Source: Gammaproteobacteria bacterium
Lineage (GTDB): Bacteria > Pseudomonadota > Gammaproteobacteria > Natronospirales > REEB76
Reading direction: 5' to 3'
DNA length: 16,798 nt
NCBI GenBank assembly: GCA_028871235.1
Contig: JAGWNO010000020.1
Span: 1 to 16,798, forward strand
This document shows positions 1 to 6,399 of the stretch, one piece after another; the first letter of the stretch is position 1, and every line of letters starts with the position of its first letter. The notes under the pieces are model-generated. The model was not told the origin of the DNA and did not search any database. It saw nothing but the letters and a program-made list of their open reading frames with translations. The translations under genes were made by a program, and so were the position numbers.

Positions 1-504
1 ATCACGGGCGTCGAATACGGCCATCTGGGCTGCATAGCGGATCGCGGCGCCGGAAATGAGCGGGGTTTTTGTCTTGACGCAGGCGGCGTTCACTGCGAAG
101 CGCGTGCCGAAGTTGTCGCTGCCATCCAGCACCACGTCTGCCTGGCTTACGGCCGCGTCCAGCTCCGCCCCCATAAGTCTCTTGTCCAGCAATTGCAGTG
201 TGCATCCGGGGTTAAGTGCGCCGAGCGCCACGGCGGCGGAAGCGGTTTTAGCCTCGCCTATCCGCGCCGTGCTGTGCAGAATCTGGCGCTGCAGGTTGGA
301 GAGATCCACGCGGTCAAAATCATTTAGCATCAGGGTGCCGACACCCGCTGCGGCCAGATACAGAGCGGCCGGCGAGCCCAATCCGCCGAGACCCACAATC
401 AGCACCCGGGAATGAACCAGCCTGTCCTGGCCTGCGGCGCCGAAATCCGCCAGCGCCAGGTGGCGGCTGTAACGCAGCTGATAATCTTTGTTGTCCGTGG
501 GCAT
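1..504 (-). CDS. moeB: MoeB/HesA/ThiF-family adenylyltransferase, 3' part missing
   Basis: This is the N-terminal 168 residues of an E1-like enzyme; the rest lies beyond the left edge. The family adenylates the C-terminal glycine of a small sulfur carrier (MoaD in molybdopterin synthesis, ThiS in thiamine synthesis) before sulfur is loaded, in the cytoplasm. Visible hallmarks are the N-terminal YSRHLAL segment (about residues 12-18), the nucleotide-binding GLGGLGS (about 38-44), the following D-x-V-x-x-S-N-L-x-R-Q segment (about 64-74), a lysine in GEAKTASA and a DGSDNF motif (about 128-133). The ATG at 504 gives the normal family N-terminus; no strong ribosome binding site precedes it. The gene is divergent from marC and lies on the same strand as prmC, prfA and hemA, as moeB does in Pseudomonas. 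The symbol rests on that synteny; HesA or ThiF cannot be excluded without the zinc-binding C-terminal part or a possible rhodanese domain. Confidence 0.85.
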   Translation of the reverse strand, partial: MPTDNKDYQLRYSRHLALADFGAAGQDRLVHSRVLIVGLGGLGSPAALYLAAAGVGTLMLNDFDRVDLSNLQRQILHSTARIGEAKTASAAVALGALNPGCTLQLLDKRLMGAELDAAVSQADVVLDGSDNFGTRFAVNAACVKTKTPLISGAAIRYAAQMAVFDARD

Positions 505-640
505 TGGTGTGGCCGGGAAAGTAACAGGTGAATTTTATCCTGTATGGGTGAAATCCGCCGGGAATCCGTCCTGTACAATGAACCGGCCGCCGATTTCCGG
601 GATGCGGCAAGGTGCATGGTGACAGGATGCGGCGATACCC

Positions 641-1276
641 ATGAGTGCGTGGGCGGAATATCTCAAGTTCTTCGCGGGCCTGCTCGCCATACTCAATCCC
701 GTCGGCGTCATCCCGATTTTCATCAATCTCACCCAGAATCAGACGGCGGGAGAGCGCAACCGCACCGCGTTCATGGCGGCGGTGACCGTGGGAGTGGTGC
801 TGGGGGTGGCGCTCCTGGCCGGCGAGTTGATCCTGAACTTCTTCGGCATCAGCGTGGCATCCTTCCAGGTGGGCGGTGGCATCCTCATCCTGCTGAACTC
901 GCTGTCGATGCTGCAGGCCAAGATGGGTCCCACGCGGCAGACGGAGGAGGAAGCGCAGGAGACGGTGGAGAAGGAGCAGGTGGCGGTGGTACCGCTGGGT
1001 GTGCCGCTGACCGCCGGTCCCGGCGCCATCAGCACGGTTATTCTTTATGGTCACCGGCCGGCGCTGTTCGGCCGTTATGTGGTGCTGCTCATCGGCATCG
1101 CAGTGGTGGCCGTCATCGTATGGACGGCCTTCCGGCTGGCGCCGCTCATCTCGCGGGCGCTCAGCCGCACCGGAATCAACATCGTCACCCGTCTCATGGG
1201 CCTTATCATGGCCGCCATCGGCATCGAATTCATCGCCGCGGGGATGCGGGTGCTGTTCCCGGCCCTCACCGGTTGA
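641..1276 (+). CDS. MarC-family (UPF0056) inner-membrane protein
   Basis: A 211-residue integral membrane protein of the MarC/YchE/YhgN family, usually about 200-215 residues with six membrane segments. The first half carries the family motif LNPVGVIPIF (residues 18-27). The second carries its counterpart PLTAGPGAIST (122-132), the two related halves expected of this fold. A charged cytoplasmic-type loop rich in Glu (about 94-113) separates the halves. Hydrophobic segments lie near 6-28, 44-64, 67-90, 117-136, 145-165 and 185-206. AGGA at 624-627 is a usable though distant ribosome binding site. The physiological role of the family is unsettled; the old link to multiple antibiotic resistance was not upheld and amino acid transport has been proposed. 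The downstream DUF4282 gene on the same strand may be cotranscribed, 88 bases away. Confidence 0.9.
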   Translation: MSAWAEYLKFFAGLLAILNPVGVIPIFINLTQNQTAGERNRTAFMAAVTVGVVLGVALLAGELILNFFGISVASFQVGGGILILLNSLSMLQAKMGPTRQTEEEAQETVEKEQVAVVPLGVPLTAGPGAISTVILYGHRPALFGRYVVLLIGIAVVAVIVWTAFRLAPLISRALSRTGINIVTRLMGLIMAAIGIEFIAAGMRVLFPALTG

Positions 1277-1351
1277 TTGCCGGTCACTGGATAAGCGGCG
1301 TTCGTTACCCTAGACTGACAAGATGCCCGCTTGGGGCTGAAAACAACGCTT

Positions 1352-1356
1352 GGGGA
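1352..1356 (+). promoter_or_regulatory. Ribosome binding site fixing the DUF4282 start
   Basis: GGGGA lies eight bases before the ATG at 1365. The frame could also open at an upstream TTG at 1350, but that codon overlaps this site, so the ATG is the better start. Confidence 0.6.
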
Positions 1357-1364
1357 ATAACGCC

Positions 1365-1601
1365 ATGATTGAATATCTGACGTTCCGCCGGATGATTACA
1401 CCCATCATCATCCAGGTACTTTTCTGGCTGGGTATTCTCGGCATCATCGTCGCGGCGTTTATGTCGGGGAGCTTTCTCAAGGGTCTGCTAATCATCGTCA
1501 TCGGGCCGCTGGTACTGCGCGTGTACTGTGAAATCCTCATCGTGCTGTTCAAGATACACGATGCCGTCGAAGCCATTGCTGAACGCAAGTCGGCTGGTTG
1601 A
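1365..1601 (+). CDS. Small DUF4282 membrane protein
   Basis: A 78-residue protein with the DUF4282 pattern: an N-terminal FRRMITPIIIQVLFWLG segment (residues 7-23), a short loop, a second hydrophobic stretch (about 39-51), then the conserved LRVYCEILIVLFKIHDAVEAI segment as an amphipathic or third membrane-associated helix (51-71). Two transmembrane helices (about 10-31 and 38-60) are predicted by eye. It is an inner-membrane protein of unknown function. The start is set by GGGGA eight bases upstream. It follows marC on the same strand and is closed by a strong intrinsic terminator about 20 bases after its stop codon, so it is probably the last gene of that transcript. Confidence 0.8.
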   Translation: MIEYLTFRRMITPIIIQVLFWLGILGIIVAAFMSGSFLKGLLIIVIGPLVLRVYCEILIVLFKIHDAVEAIAERKSAG

Positions 1602-1621
1602 AATACTCGTGCGAGGTGCTG

Positions 1622-1650
1622 AAGAGCCGGTGTCATGCCGGCTCTTTTTT
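1622..1650 (+). terminator. Intrinsic terminator after DUF4282 gene
   Basis: A perfect 9-bp stem, AAGAGCCGG against CCGGCTCTT, encloses a 7-base loop (1631-1637) and is followed by a T run through 1650. Orientation fits the plus-strand marC/DUF4282 transcript. Confidence 0.9.
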
Positions 1651-1664
1651 ATTTGCCATCAACA

Positions 1665-1704
1665 GGGTGCTGAAAAAGTCCAGGAAGGACTTTTTCAAGT
1701 ACCC
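1665..1704. repeat. 40-bp inverted-repeat element, also terminator-like
   Basis: The left arm GGGTGCTGAAAAAGTCC (1665-1681) faces a right arm at 1687-1704, with a 5-base spacer (1682-1686). The inner 11 bp (1671-1681 against 1687-1697) pair perfectly, and the outer part continues with one bulge and one wobble or mismatch. The T run inside the stem would make it a terminator for the minus-strand ppiB gene, whose stop codon lies one base away. The compact paired-end shape resembles a REP-like or IS-end-derived element; that origin is inferred. Confidence 0.7.
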
Positions 1705-1705
1705 G

Positions 1706-2188
1706 TCAGCCGGGCTGTACGGACAATATCGTGACAGCCTGGACTGGCACGTCCCGGTGCATGCCGCGGCTGCCGGTCTTGACGCCGGCGATCTTGTCCA
1801 CCACATCCATGCCCTTGACCACCCTGCCGAATACCGCGTAGCCGTAATCACGGCCGCCGTGGTTGAGGAAGGCATTATCGGCGAGGTTGATGAAGAATTG
1901 GCTGGTGGCGCTGTGGATGTCGGAGGTGCGCGCCATGGCTATGGTGTAACGCGCATTCAACAGGCCGTTGCCGGCCTCGTTGTGGATGGGTGCGCGCGGT
2001 TTCTTCTGCTGCATATCCGGGGTAAAACCACCACCCTGGATCATGAAGCCGGGGATGACACGGTGGAACACGGTGCTGTCGTAGAAGCCTGCGTCCACAT
2101 AGGCGAGGAAAGTCTCGACGCTGATGGGCGCCTTGCCGGCGTCCAATTCGAGGGTGACGTCACCCAGGCTGGTGGTCATGATGATCAT
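1706..2188 (-). CDS. ppiB: Cytoplasmic cyclophilin-type peptidyl-prolyl isomerase
   Basis: A 160-residue cyclophilin that catalyses cis-trans isomerisation of X-Pro bonds. There is no signal peptide, so it is the cytoplasmic PpiB type rather than periplasmic PpiA. The active-site block FHRVIPGFMIQGGG spans residues 41-54, with the catalytic-type Arg at 43 and Gln at 51. AMART (84-88) and SQFFINL (96-102) follow, then FLNH with His110. The usual tryptophan position near 115-117 reads DYGY, so Trp seems absent, as in many bacterial cyclophilins of low cyclosporin affinity (family knowledge). The frame is open for 18 more codons upstream, but GGAG at 2196-2199 sits seven bases before the ATG at 2188, and the extra residues are not part of the fold. 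It lies 43 bases downstream of prmC and is probably cotranscribed with it. Confidence 0.93.
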   Translation of the reverse strand: MIIMTTSLGDVTLELDAGKAPISVETFLAYVDAGFYDSTVFHRVIPGFMIQGGGFTPDMQQKKPRAPIHNEAGNGLLNARYTIAMARTSDIHSATSQFFINLADNAFLNHGGRDYGYAVFGRVVKGMDVVDKIAGVKTGSRGMHRDVPVQAVTILSVQPG

Positions 2189-2195
2189 GGACACG

Positions 2196-2199
2196 CTCC
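2196..2199 (-). promoter_or_regulatory. Ribosome binding site fixing the ppiB start
   Basis: On the minus strand GGAG precedes the ATG at 2188 by seven bases. It supports the short 160-residue form over a longer reading that would run into prmC. Confidence 0.6.
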
Positions 2200-2231
2200 G
2201 CGGATATGGAACGCCATTGTAGCGCGCGGCA

Positions 2232-3077
2232 TCAACGGCCAAAGCATCCCATGGTTACGCGTCCATGACCGGCGAGATCGCGGCTGGTGCGGATGTCGCT
2301 GAAACCGCCGGCCGACAGCAGCGCACGCACGCGTGTATCCTGGTCGTAACCGTGTTCGGTCAGAAACCAGCCACCCGGTTCGAGGTGTACCGGCGCCCGC
2401 AGGATTATCCTGCGGATGGCAGCGAGACCATCCGGCCCGCCGCTCAACGCCTGCCGCGGCTCGAAGCGCACGTCACCCGTCTGCAGATGGGGGTCAGCAT
2501 CCGGCACATAGGGCGGATTGGTGACGATCATGGCGAAGCGCCGGCCGGCCAGCGGTGTGAACCAGCTGCCCAGCTGGAATTCCACGTTCTTGAGTTCCAT
2601 GGTGCGGGCGTTGTCGCGGGCGACTTCCAGGGCCCGTCGACTGATATCAGTGGCAGTCAGCGTGCAGTTTGGCCGCTCTTTTGCCAGTACCAGTGCCACC
2701 GCACCACTGCCGGTGCCAAGGTCGGCGATATACCAGTGCGCATTCGCGGGGATGCGCCGCAGTGCTTCCTCCACCAGCAGCTCGGTTTCCGGACGCGGTA
2801 TCAGTGTCGCCGCCGTCACCTTGAAGGTCATGGACCAGAAGTCGCGCGCACCGGTCAGATAGGCAACCGGCCTGCCCTTGCGCCGCGCCACCACCAGCGC
2901 GGCGAAGTGCCGCAGTTTATCGCCTTCGAGGCGCCGTTGTGGATGTGCATGCAGCTGCGTACGCGACATTTCCAGCACATTGGCCAGCAGGATCTCCGCA
3001 TCCAGACGCGGCGAAGGGCTGGAGCTGGCCAGTTCCCGGGTAGCGCTGTGCAGCAGTGTGATGATGGCTGCGCCCAT
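2232..3077 (-). CDS. prmC: Release factor glutamine methyltransferase
   Basis: This 281-residue SAM-dependent enzyme N5-methylates the glutamine of the GGQ motif in release factors RF1 and RF2, improving termination. Length is typical. The helical N-terminal release-factor-binding domain covers about residues 1-90. A conserved linker TLIPRPETE (91-99) leads into the Rossmann methyltransferase domain with the SAM loop DLGTGSG (119-125), an acidic TATD (141-144) and the glutamine-binding NPPYVP (187-192). The C-terminus ends in a short GHGRVTMGCF strand. Its substrate gene prfA, normally adjacent, is nearly 7 kb away here. The gene is divergent from cbs, with 86 bases between the start codons, and is followed by ppiB. 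The ATG at 3077 has only a weak upstream AGG. Confidence 0.95.
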   Translation of the reverse strand: MGAAIITLLHSATRELASSSPSPRLDAEILLANVLEMSRTQLHAHPQRRLEGDKLRHFAALVVARRKGRPVAYLTGARDFWSMTFKVTAATLIPRPETELLVEEALRRIPANAHWYIADLGTGSGAVALVLAKERPNCTLTATDISRRALEVARDNARTMELKNVEFQLGSWFTPLAGRRFAMIVTNPPYVPDADPHLQTGDVRFEPRQALSGGPDGLAAIRRIILRAPVHLEPGGWFLTEHGYDQDTRVRALLSAGGFSDIRTSRDLAGHGRVTMGCFGR

Positions 3078-3096
3078 GGCCTGTCCGGCGGGGGAA

Positions 3097-3126
3097 TTGG
3101 GTTTATTTTAGGCGCTTCCGTACAAT
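3097..3126 (+). promoter_or_regulatory. Sigma70-type promoter for cbs
   Basis: TTGGGT (3097-3102) and TACAAT (3121-3126) are separated by 18 bases, with an AT-rich TTTATTTTA stretch between them. Transcription would begin near 3133, which excludes the in-frame ATG at 3128 as the cbs start. The -10 box matches five of six consensus bases; the -35 is weaker. Confidence 0.45.
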
Positions 3127-3154
3127 AATGCCCTGTCAACACGGGGCCCAGCGC

Positions 3155-3159
3155 GGAGG
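3155..3159 (+). promoter_or_regulatory. Ribosome binding site fixing the cbs start
   Basis: GGAGG lies four bases before ATG 3164. It selects that start over an in-frame ATG at 3128. Confidence 0.65.
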
Positions 3160-3163
3160 TTGC

Positions 3164-4522
3164 ATGCAGGTTTTTTCCAGTGTACTCGATATGATTGGCC
3201 ATACGCCGATGCTGGAAGTGAAGCGCCTGGATACCGGCCCCTGCCGGCTGTTCCTGAAACTGGAGTGCATGAATCCTGGCGGCTCCATCAAGGACCGCAT
3301 CGGCCGCACTATGATCGAGGAGGCTGAGCAGCGCGGCGACCTCAAGCCCGGCAGCACCATCGTCGAGGCCACTGCGGGTAACACCGGGCTCGGGCTCGCC
3401 CTGGTTGCGGCGCAGAAGGGGTATCGCCTGGTCCTGGTCATCCCCGACAAGATGAGCCAGGAGAAGATCTTCAACCTGCGCGCCATGGGCGCCGAGGTGG
3501 TGTTGACGCGCTCCGATGTGGCCAAGGGCCATCCGGAGTATTACCAGGATCTGGCCAAGCGCATGGCGCAGGAACTGGGCGCTTTCTTCATAAACCAGTT
3601 TGGCAATCCCGACAACGTCAAGGCCCATGAGACCAGCACCGGCCCGGAGATATGGGAACAGCTGCAGCATCAGGTGGACGCCGTGGTGGTCGGGGTGGGC
3701 TCCAGCGGCACACTCACCGGCATCGGCCGCTATTTCCGCCGCGTGGCTCCGCAGGTGGAGATGGTACTGGCTGACCCGCAAGGTTCGGTGCTGGCGAATT
3801 ACATCAGGACTGGCAAACTGGGTGAGAAGGGCGCCTGGCTGGTGGAAGGCATCGGCGAGGATTTCATCCCAGATATCTGCGATCTGTCGGTGGTGCAGCA
3901 TACCTACACCATCCCCGACAGCGAGGCATTTGCCACCGCCCGCGAAGTGCTGCGCAAGGAAGGACTGCTGCTGGGCTCCTCATCCGGCACGCTGATCGCT
4001 GCGGCACTGCGTTACTGCCGCGCCCAGAAGACCGCGAAGCGCGTGGTCACCCTCGGTTGCGACACGGGTAACAAATACCTGTCGAAGTTATACAACGACT
4101 TCTGGATGATCGAGCAGGGGTTTATCGAACGGCCGCGGCGCGGCGACCTGGGTGATTATGTGGGGCGTCCTTATTGGGAGCGGGCCACGGTGTACGTGGG
4201 GCCGGCGGACACGCTGGCCACTGCCCATACGCGCATGCGCAACAACGGAATTTCACAGCTGCCGGTGATAGACGGAAAACGTTTCCTCGGCGCGGTGGCG
4301 GAGACCGATCTTATTCACGCGGTACGCCGCGATCAGCGCGGCTTCACCCAGGAAGTACGGGTGGCGCTTAATGCCGGTTTCCCTCGCATCGAGGCCGGCA
4401 GAACCGTGGAACAACTCTTCGCTCTGCTGGACGGCGAGAGTGCAGCGGCGGTCATGGCCGGAGACGAATTCCTGGGTCTTGTAACCCGCAGCGACCTGCT
4501 GAACCGCCTGCGACTGCATTGA
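3164..4522 (+). CDS. cbs: Cystathionine beta-synthase with C-terminal CBS domains
   Basis: A 452-residue PLP enzyme expected to condense serine and homocysteine into cystathionine, the first step of reverse transsulfuration. The fold-II catalytic domain (about 1-320) has the PLP lysine at 43 in GGSIKDR, the substrate loop EATAGNTG (68-75), the PLP phosphate loop GVGSSGTL (177-184) and a GSSSGT motif (271-276). A linker (about 320-340) leads to two CBS motifs (about 342-392 and 402-450), the regulatory pair that binds adenosyl ligands in other proteins. The heme-binding N-terminal extension of animal CBS is absent. Plain cysteine synthases (CysK/CysM) are near 300-320 residues and lack the CBS pair, which favours CBS, although O-acetylserine use cannot be ruled out. 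The start follows GGAGG at 3155-3159 and lies downstream of the predicted transcription start. The next gene, 122 bases on, is its natural partner. Confidence 0.92.
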   Translation: MQVFSSVLDMIGHTPMLEVKRLDTGPCRLFLKLECMNPGGSIKDRIGRTMIEEAEQRGDLKPGSTIVEATAGNTGLGLALVAAQKGYRLVLVIPDKMSQEKIFNLRAMGAEVVLTRSDVAKGHPEYYQDLAKRMAQELGAFFINQFGNPDNVKAHETSTGPEIWEQLQHQVDAVVVGVGSSGTLTGIGRYFRRVAPQVEMVLADPQGSVLANYIRTGKLGEKGAWLVEGIGEDFIPDICDLSVVQHTYTIPDSEAFATAREVLRKEGLLLGSSSGTLIAAALRYCRAQKTAKRVVTLGCDTGNKYLSKLYNDFWMIEQGFIERPRRGDLGDYVGRPYWERATVYVGPADTLATAHTRMRNNGISQLPVIDGKRFLGAVAETDLIHAVRRDQRGFTQEVRVALNAGFPRIEAGRTVEQLFALLDGESAAAVMAGDEFLGLVTRSDLLNRLRLH

Positions 4523-4548
4523 GTACGCCGGCAAATCGGAACACCACG

Positions 4549-4578
4549 TTCTGCCTCTCCCGTATGGGTCGGGCAGAA
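4549..4578 (+). other. Hairpin in the cbs-to-gamma-lyase spacer
   Basis: TTCTGCC (4549-4555) pairs with GGCAGAA (4572-4578), and an inner CCC can pair with GGG across GTAT. No T run follows, so it is not a standard terminator. It might stabilise or attenuate the message between the two transsulfuration genes; this is speculative. Confidence 0.3.
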
Positions 4579-4644
4579 ACGGACAAGTGACTGGGTCCCA
4601 AACCCCTGGCTACGCCCCTGATAGCATCACCACAGGTAGTTTTC

Positions 4645-5811
4645 ATGAAATCCCCAACAGACAAGTTTTGCTTCGCTACCCGCAGCATCCATGCCGGCCA
4701 GTCGCCGGATCCCACCACCGGGGCGGTGATGCAGCCTATATATGCCACCTCCACCTATGCTCAGGAAAGCCCCGGCAAGCACAAGGGCTACGAGTATTCG
4801 CGTACCCAAAATCCCACGCGCATGGCCTACGAGCGTTGCGTGGCGGATCTGGAAAGCGGCCGTCGCGGTTTTGCCTTCGCCTCTGGCCTGGCGGCCACCG
4901 CCACCATCCTCGACCTGCTGGATTCCGGCAGCCACGTGATCGCCATGCATGACATGTACGGCGGCACCTACCGGCTGTTCGAGCGGGTACGCAAGCGTTC
5001 CGCGGGCCTGCAGTTCAGTTTCGTCGACCTGTGCGACCGCAAGGCGCTGGAAAGCGCCATCCGTCCCGAGACACGGCTTGTCTGGGCGGAAACCCCCACT
5101 AATCCGCTGCTGAAGCTGGTGGATCTGGCCATGGTGGCCGAGCTGGCGCGTGAACATGGGCTCATCACCGTATGCGACAACACCTTCGCTTCGCCATACA
5201 ACCAGCGGCCGCTGGAGCATGGATTCGACCTGAGCATGCATTCGGCCACCAAGTACCTGAACGGCCATTCGGACATGGTGGGGGGCATGGTGGTGGTGGG
5301 TGAACGCAGCGATCTCGCCGAGCAACTCGGCTTTCTGCAGAATTCCGTGGGTGCCGTGGCCGGACCCTTCGACAGCTTCCTGGCGCTGCGCGGGCTCAAA
5401 ACCCTGGCACTGCGCATGGAACGCCATGGCAGTAACGCTCTGGAGCTGGCCGGGTGGCTTGAAAGGCATCCGCGGGTGGAGCGCGTGATCTATCCTGGGC
5501 TGGCCAGCCATCCGCAGCATAGCCTCGCGAAGCGGCAGATGCGTGCCTTCAGTGGCATGGTGACCCTGTTCCTCAAGGGCGGGGAAAGCGAAGCACGGCG
5601 GTTCCTGGAGCGTTGTGAATTATTCACCCTGGCCGAGAGTCTGGGTGGTGTGGAAAGCCTCATCGAGCACCCCGGAATCATGACCCATGCCTCGCTGCCG
5701 CCTGCGGTTCGGGCCTCCCTGGGTATCAGCGATTCCCTGGTGCGTCTGTCGGTGGGTGTGGAAGATCTGGCCGATCTCAGGGCCGATTTAGACTACGCCC
5801 TTGCCTATTGA
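4645..5811 (+). CDS. Cystathionine gamma-lyase or gamma-synthase (Cys/Met metabolism PLP enzyme)
   Basis: A 388-residue fold-I PLP enzyme of the MetB/MetC/CGL family, of usual length. Visible residues include YEYSRTQNPTR (49-59), contributing to the neighbouring active site in the tetramer, FASG for PLP phosphate (78-81), the cofactor-stacking Tyr105 in MYGGTY, AETPTNP (148-154), Asp178 in DNTFASPY, the PLP lysine at 203 in SATKYLNGHSD, SLGGVESL (332-339) and the substrate-carboxylate Arg in VRLSVG (366-371). Placement directly after cbs argues for cystathionine gamma-lyase, which releases cysteine, 2-oxobutyrate and ammonia. Gamma-synthase shares all of these motifs, including the Glu in GGVES, so the reaction direction is inferred from context. 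AGG at 4634-4636 lies eight bases before the ATG. A hairpin terminator follows the stop codon. Confidence 0.9.
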   Translation: MKSPTDKFCFATRSIHAGQSPDPTTGAVMQPIYATSTYAQESPGKHKGYEYSRTQNPTRMAYERCVADLESGRRGFAFASGLAATATILDLLDSGSHVIAMHDMYGGTYRLFERVRKRSAGLQFSFVDLCDRKALESAIRPETRLVWAETPTNPLLKLVDLAMVAELAREHGLITVCDNTFASPYNQRPLEHGFDLSMHSATKYLNGHSDMVGGMVVVGERSDLAEQLGFLQNSVGAVAGPFDSFLALRGLKTLALRMERHGSNALELAGWLERHPRVERVIYPGLASHPQHSLAKRQMRAFSGMVTLFLKGGESEARRFLERCELFTLAESLGGVESLIEHPGIMTHASLPPAVRASLGISDSLVRLSVGVEDLADLRADLDYALAY

Positions 5812-5830
5812 GAAGAGGCGCACAAAAGAA

Positions 5831-5857
5831 AAGGGCAGGTGCATGACACCTGCCCTT
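5831..5857 (-). terminator. Shared terminator between convergent genes
   Basis: A perfect 11-bp stem, AAGGGCAGGTG against CACCTGCCCTT, has a 5-base loop (5842-5846). Read on the minus strand it is followed by TTCTTTTG, ideal for ending the lipoprotein transcript. On the plus strand the tail is less T-rich (CCCGGTTTCTT), but the stem should still help end the transsulfuration message. Confidence 0.85.
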
Positions 5858-5940
5858 CCCGGTTTCTTGACTTCCCGGTCTGCCGGAGCAGCCACGTCAT
5901 CACCGGCCGGAAGCCGGTCCTGACCTGGCTTTATTTAAAC

Positions 5941-6144
5941 TCAGTGCTTCGGCGGAGTAGCCGTGCTGGCAGCCGGAGCCTTCGCCGTGCCGGCCGCGGG
6001 AGCAGCCATCTTGGTCGAGGCAGCCGGAGCAGCTGTCGAGGCTGCGGGAGCCGCAGTCGGGGCAGATTCTTCACCGCTCTTGCCGCAGGCAGTCAAGGTC
6101 AGCGCCAGAGCAACAGCAGACAGGACAACAGCGTACTTCTTCAT
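5941..6144 (-). CDS. Small Ala/Pro-rich lipoprotein, hypothetical
   Basis: A 67-residue protein with a clear lipoprotein signal peptide: MKKY, a hydrophobic core (about 5-17), and the lipobox LTAC ending at Cys20. After Gly-Lys-Ser the mature part is a low-complexity run of Ala, Pro, Ser and Thr, with repeated APAAST units (near 32-37, 39-44 and 57-62) and a basic PPKH end. Such tails are flexible and may span periplasm or peptidoglycan; no enzymatic domain is present and I recognise no family. The ATG at 6144 is chosen because it begins the signal peptide; the frame extends upstream but that part is not protein-like. GGTG lies about eleven bases before the start. It stands alone, with its own promoter and terminator. 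Confidence 0.75.
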   Translation of the reverse strand: MKKYAVVLSAVALALTLTACGKSGEESAPTAAPAASTAAPAASTKMAAPAAGTAKAPAASTATPPKH

Positions 6145-6185
6145 AAATTGTTCACCACCAGTGCGAAAAAAAAGGATGTAACCAT

Positions 6186-6213
6186 ATGATACTACTCGAC
6201 GATTTGATTGCAA
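6186..6213 (-). promoter_or_regulatory. Promoter of the Ala-rich lipoprotein gene
   Basis: On the minus strand TTGCAA (6208-6213) and TATCAT (6186-6191) are separated by 16 bases, matching four and five consensus positions. The leader to the ATG would be about 35 bases. The -35 lies inside an inverted repeat (6200-6217), so the promoter may be regulated. Confidence 0.5.
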
Positions 6214-6217
6214 ATCG
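6200..6217. repeat. Inverted repeat over the lipoprotein -35 box
   Basis: CGATTTG-ATTG-CAAATCG is a perfect 7-bp inverted repeat with a 4-base centre. Its position over the -35 hexamer suits an operator, but I do not recognise the binding protein. Confidence 0.45.
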
Positions 6218-6285
6218 CACGATCGGTCGCAGATTCTAGACAATCCGCACCCGGGTTGCGGGGCCGCGCAATTTATATTTATTTT

Positions 6286-6306
6286 TTATTGACAATCAAT
6301 AAGTTA
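6286..6306. promoter_or_regulatory. AT-rich palindrome with IHF-like site
   Basis: TTATTGA-CAA-TCAATAA (6286-6302) is a perfect 7-bp inverted repeat. Bases 6294-6306 read AATCAATAAGTTA, an exact fit to the IHF consensus WATCAANNNNTTR, beside an A/T tract (6271-6290). This AT-rich DNA stands out from the surrounding GC-rich sequence. An IHF role at the lipoprotein promoter is plausible but unproven. Confidence 0.35.
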
Positions 6307-6399
6307 CAAACGTGACCCGGGACTTCCTCACTCGGGCCGCGCGCATTTCTTGCCAGGGTGTTTCCTTAAAATTCCGTAGGGTCCCTGCCGCCGGTATGT

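Noticed and set aside
574..579. TACAAT as a marC -10 box
   Set aside because: No acceptable -35 hexamer lies 16-18 bases upstream.
2265..3128. Long plus-strand frame opposite prmC
   Set aside because: Antisense shadow of a clearly recognised gene in GC-rich DNA.
3132..3137. Minus-strand TTGACA as a prmC -35 box
   Set aside because: The base positions 17 bases downstream read AGCGCC, and the TAAAAT beyond is 23 bases away, too far.
6286..6302. TTGA-CAA-TCAA as an FNR box
   Set aside because: FNR sites have TTGAT-N4-ATCAA; the half-site spacing here is too short.
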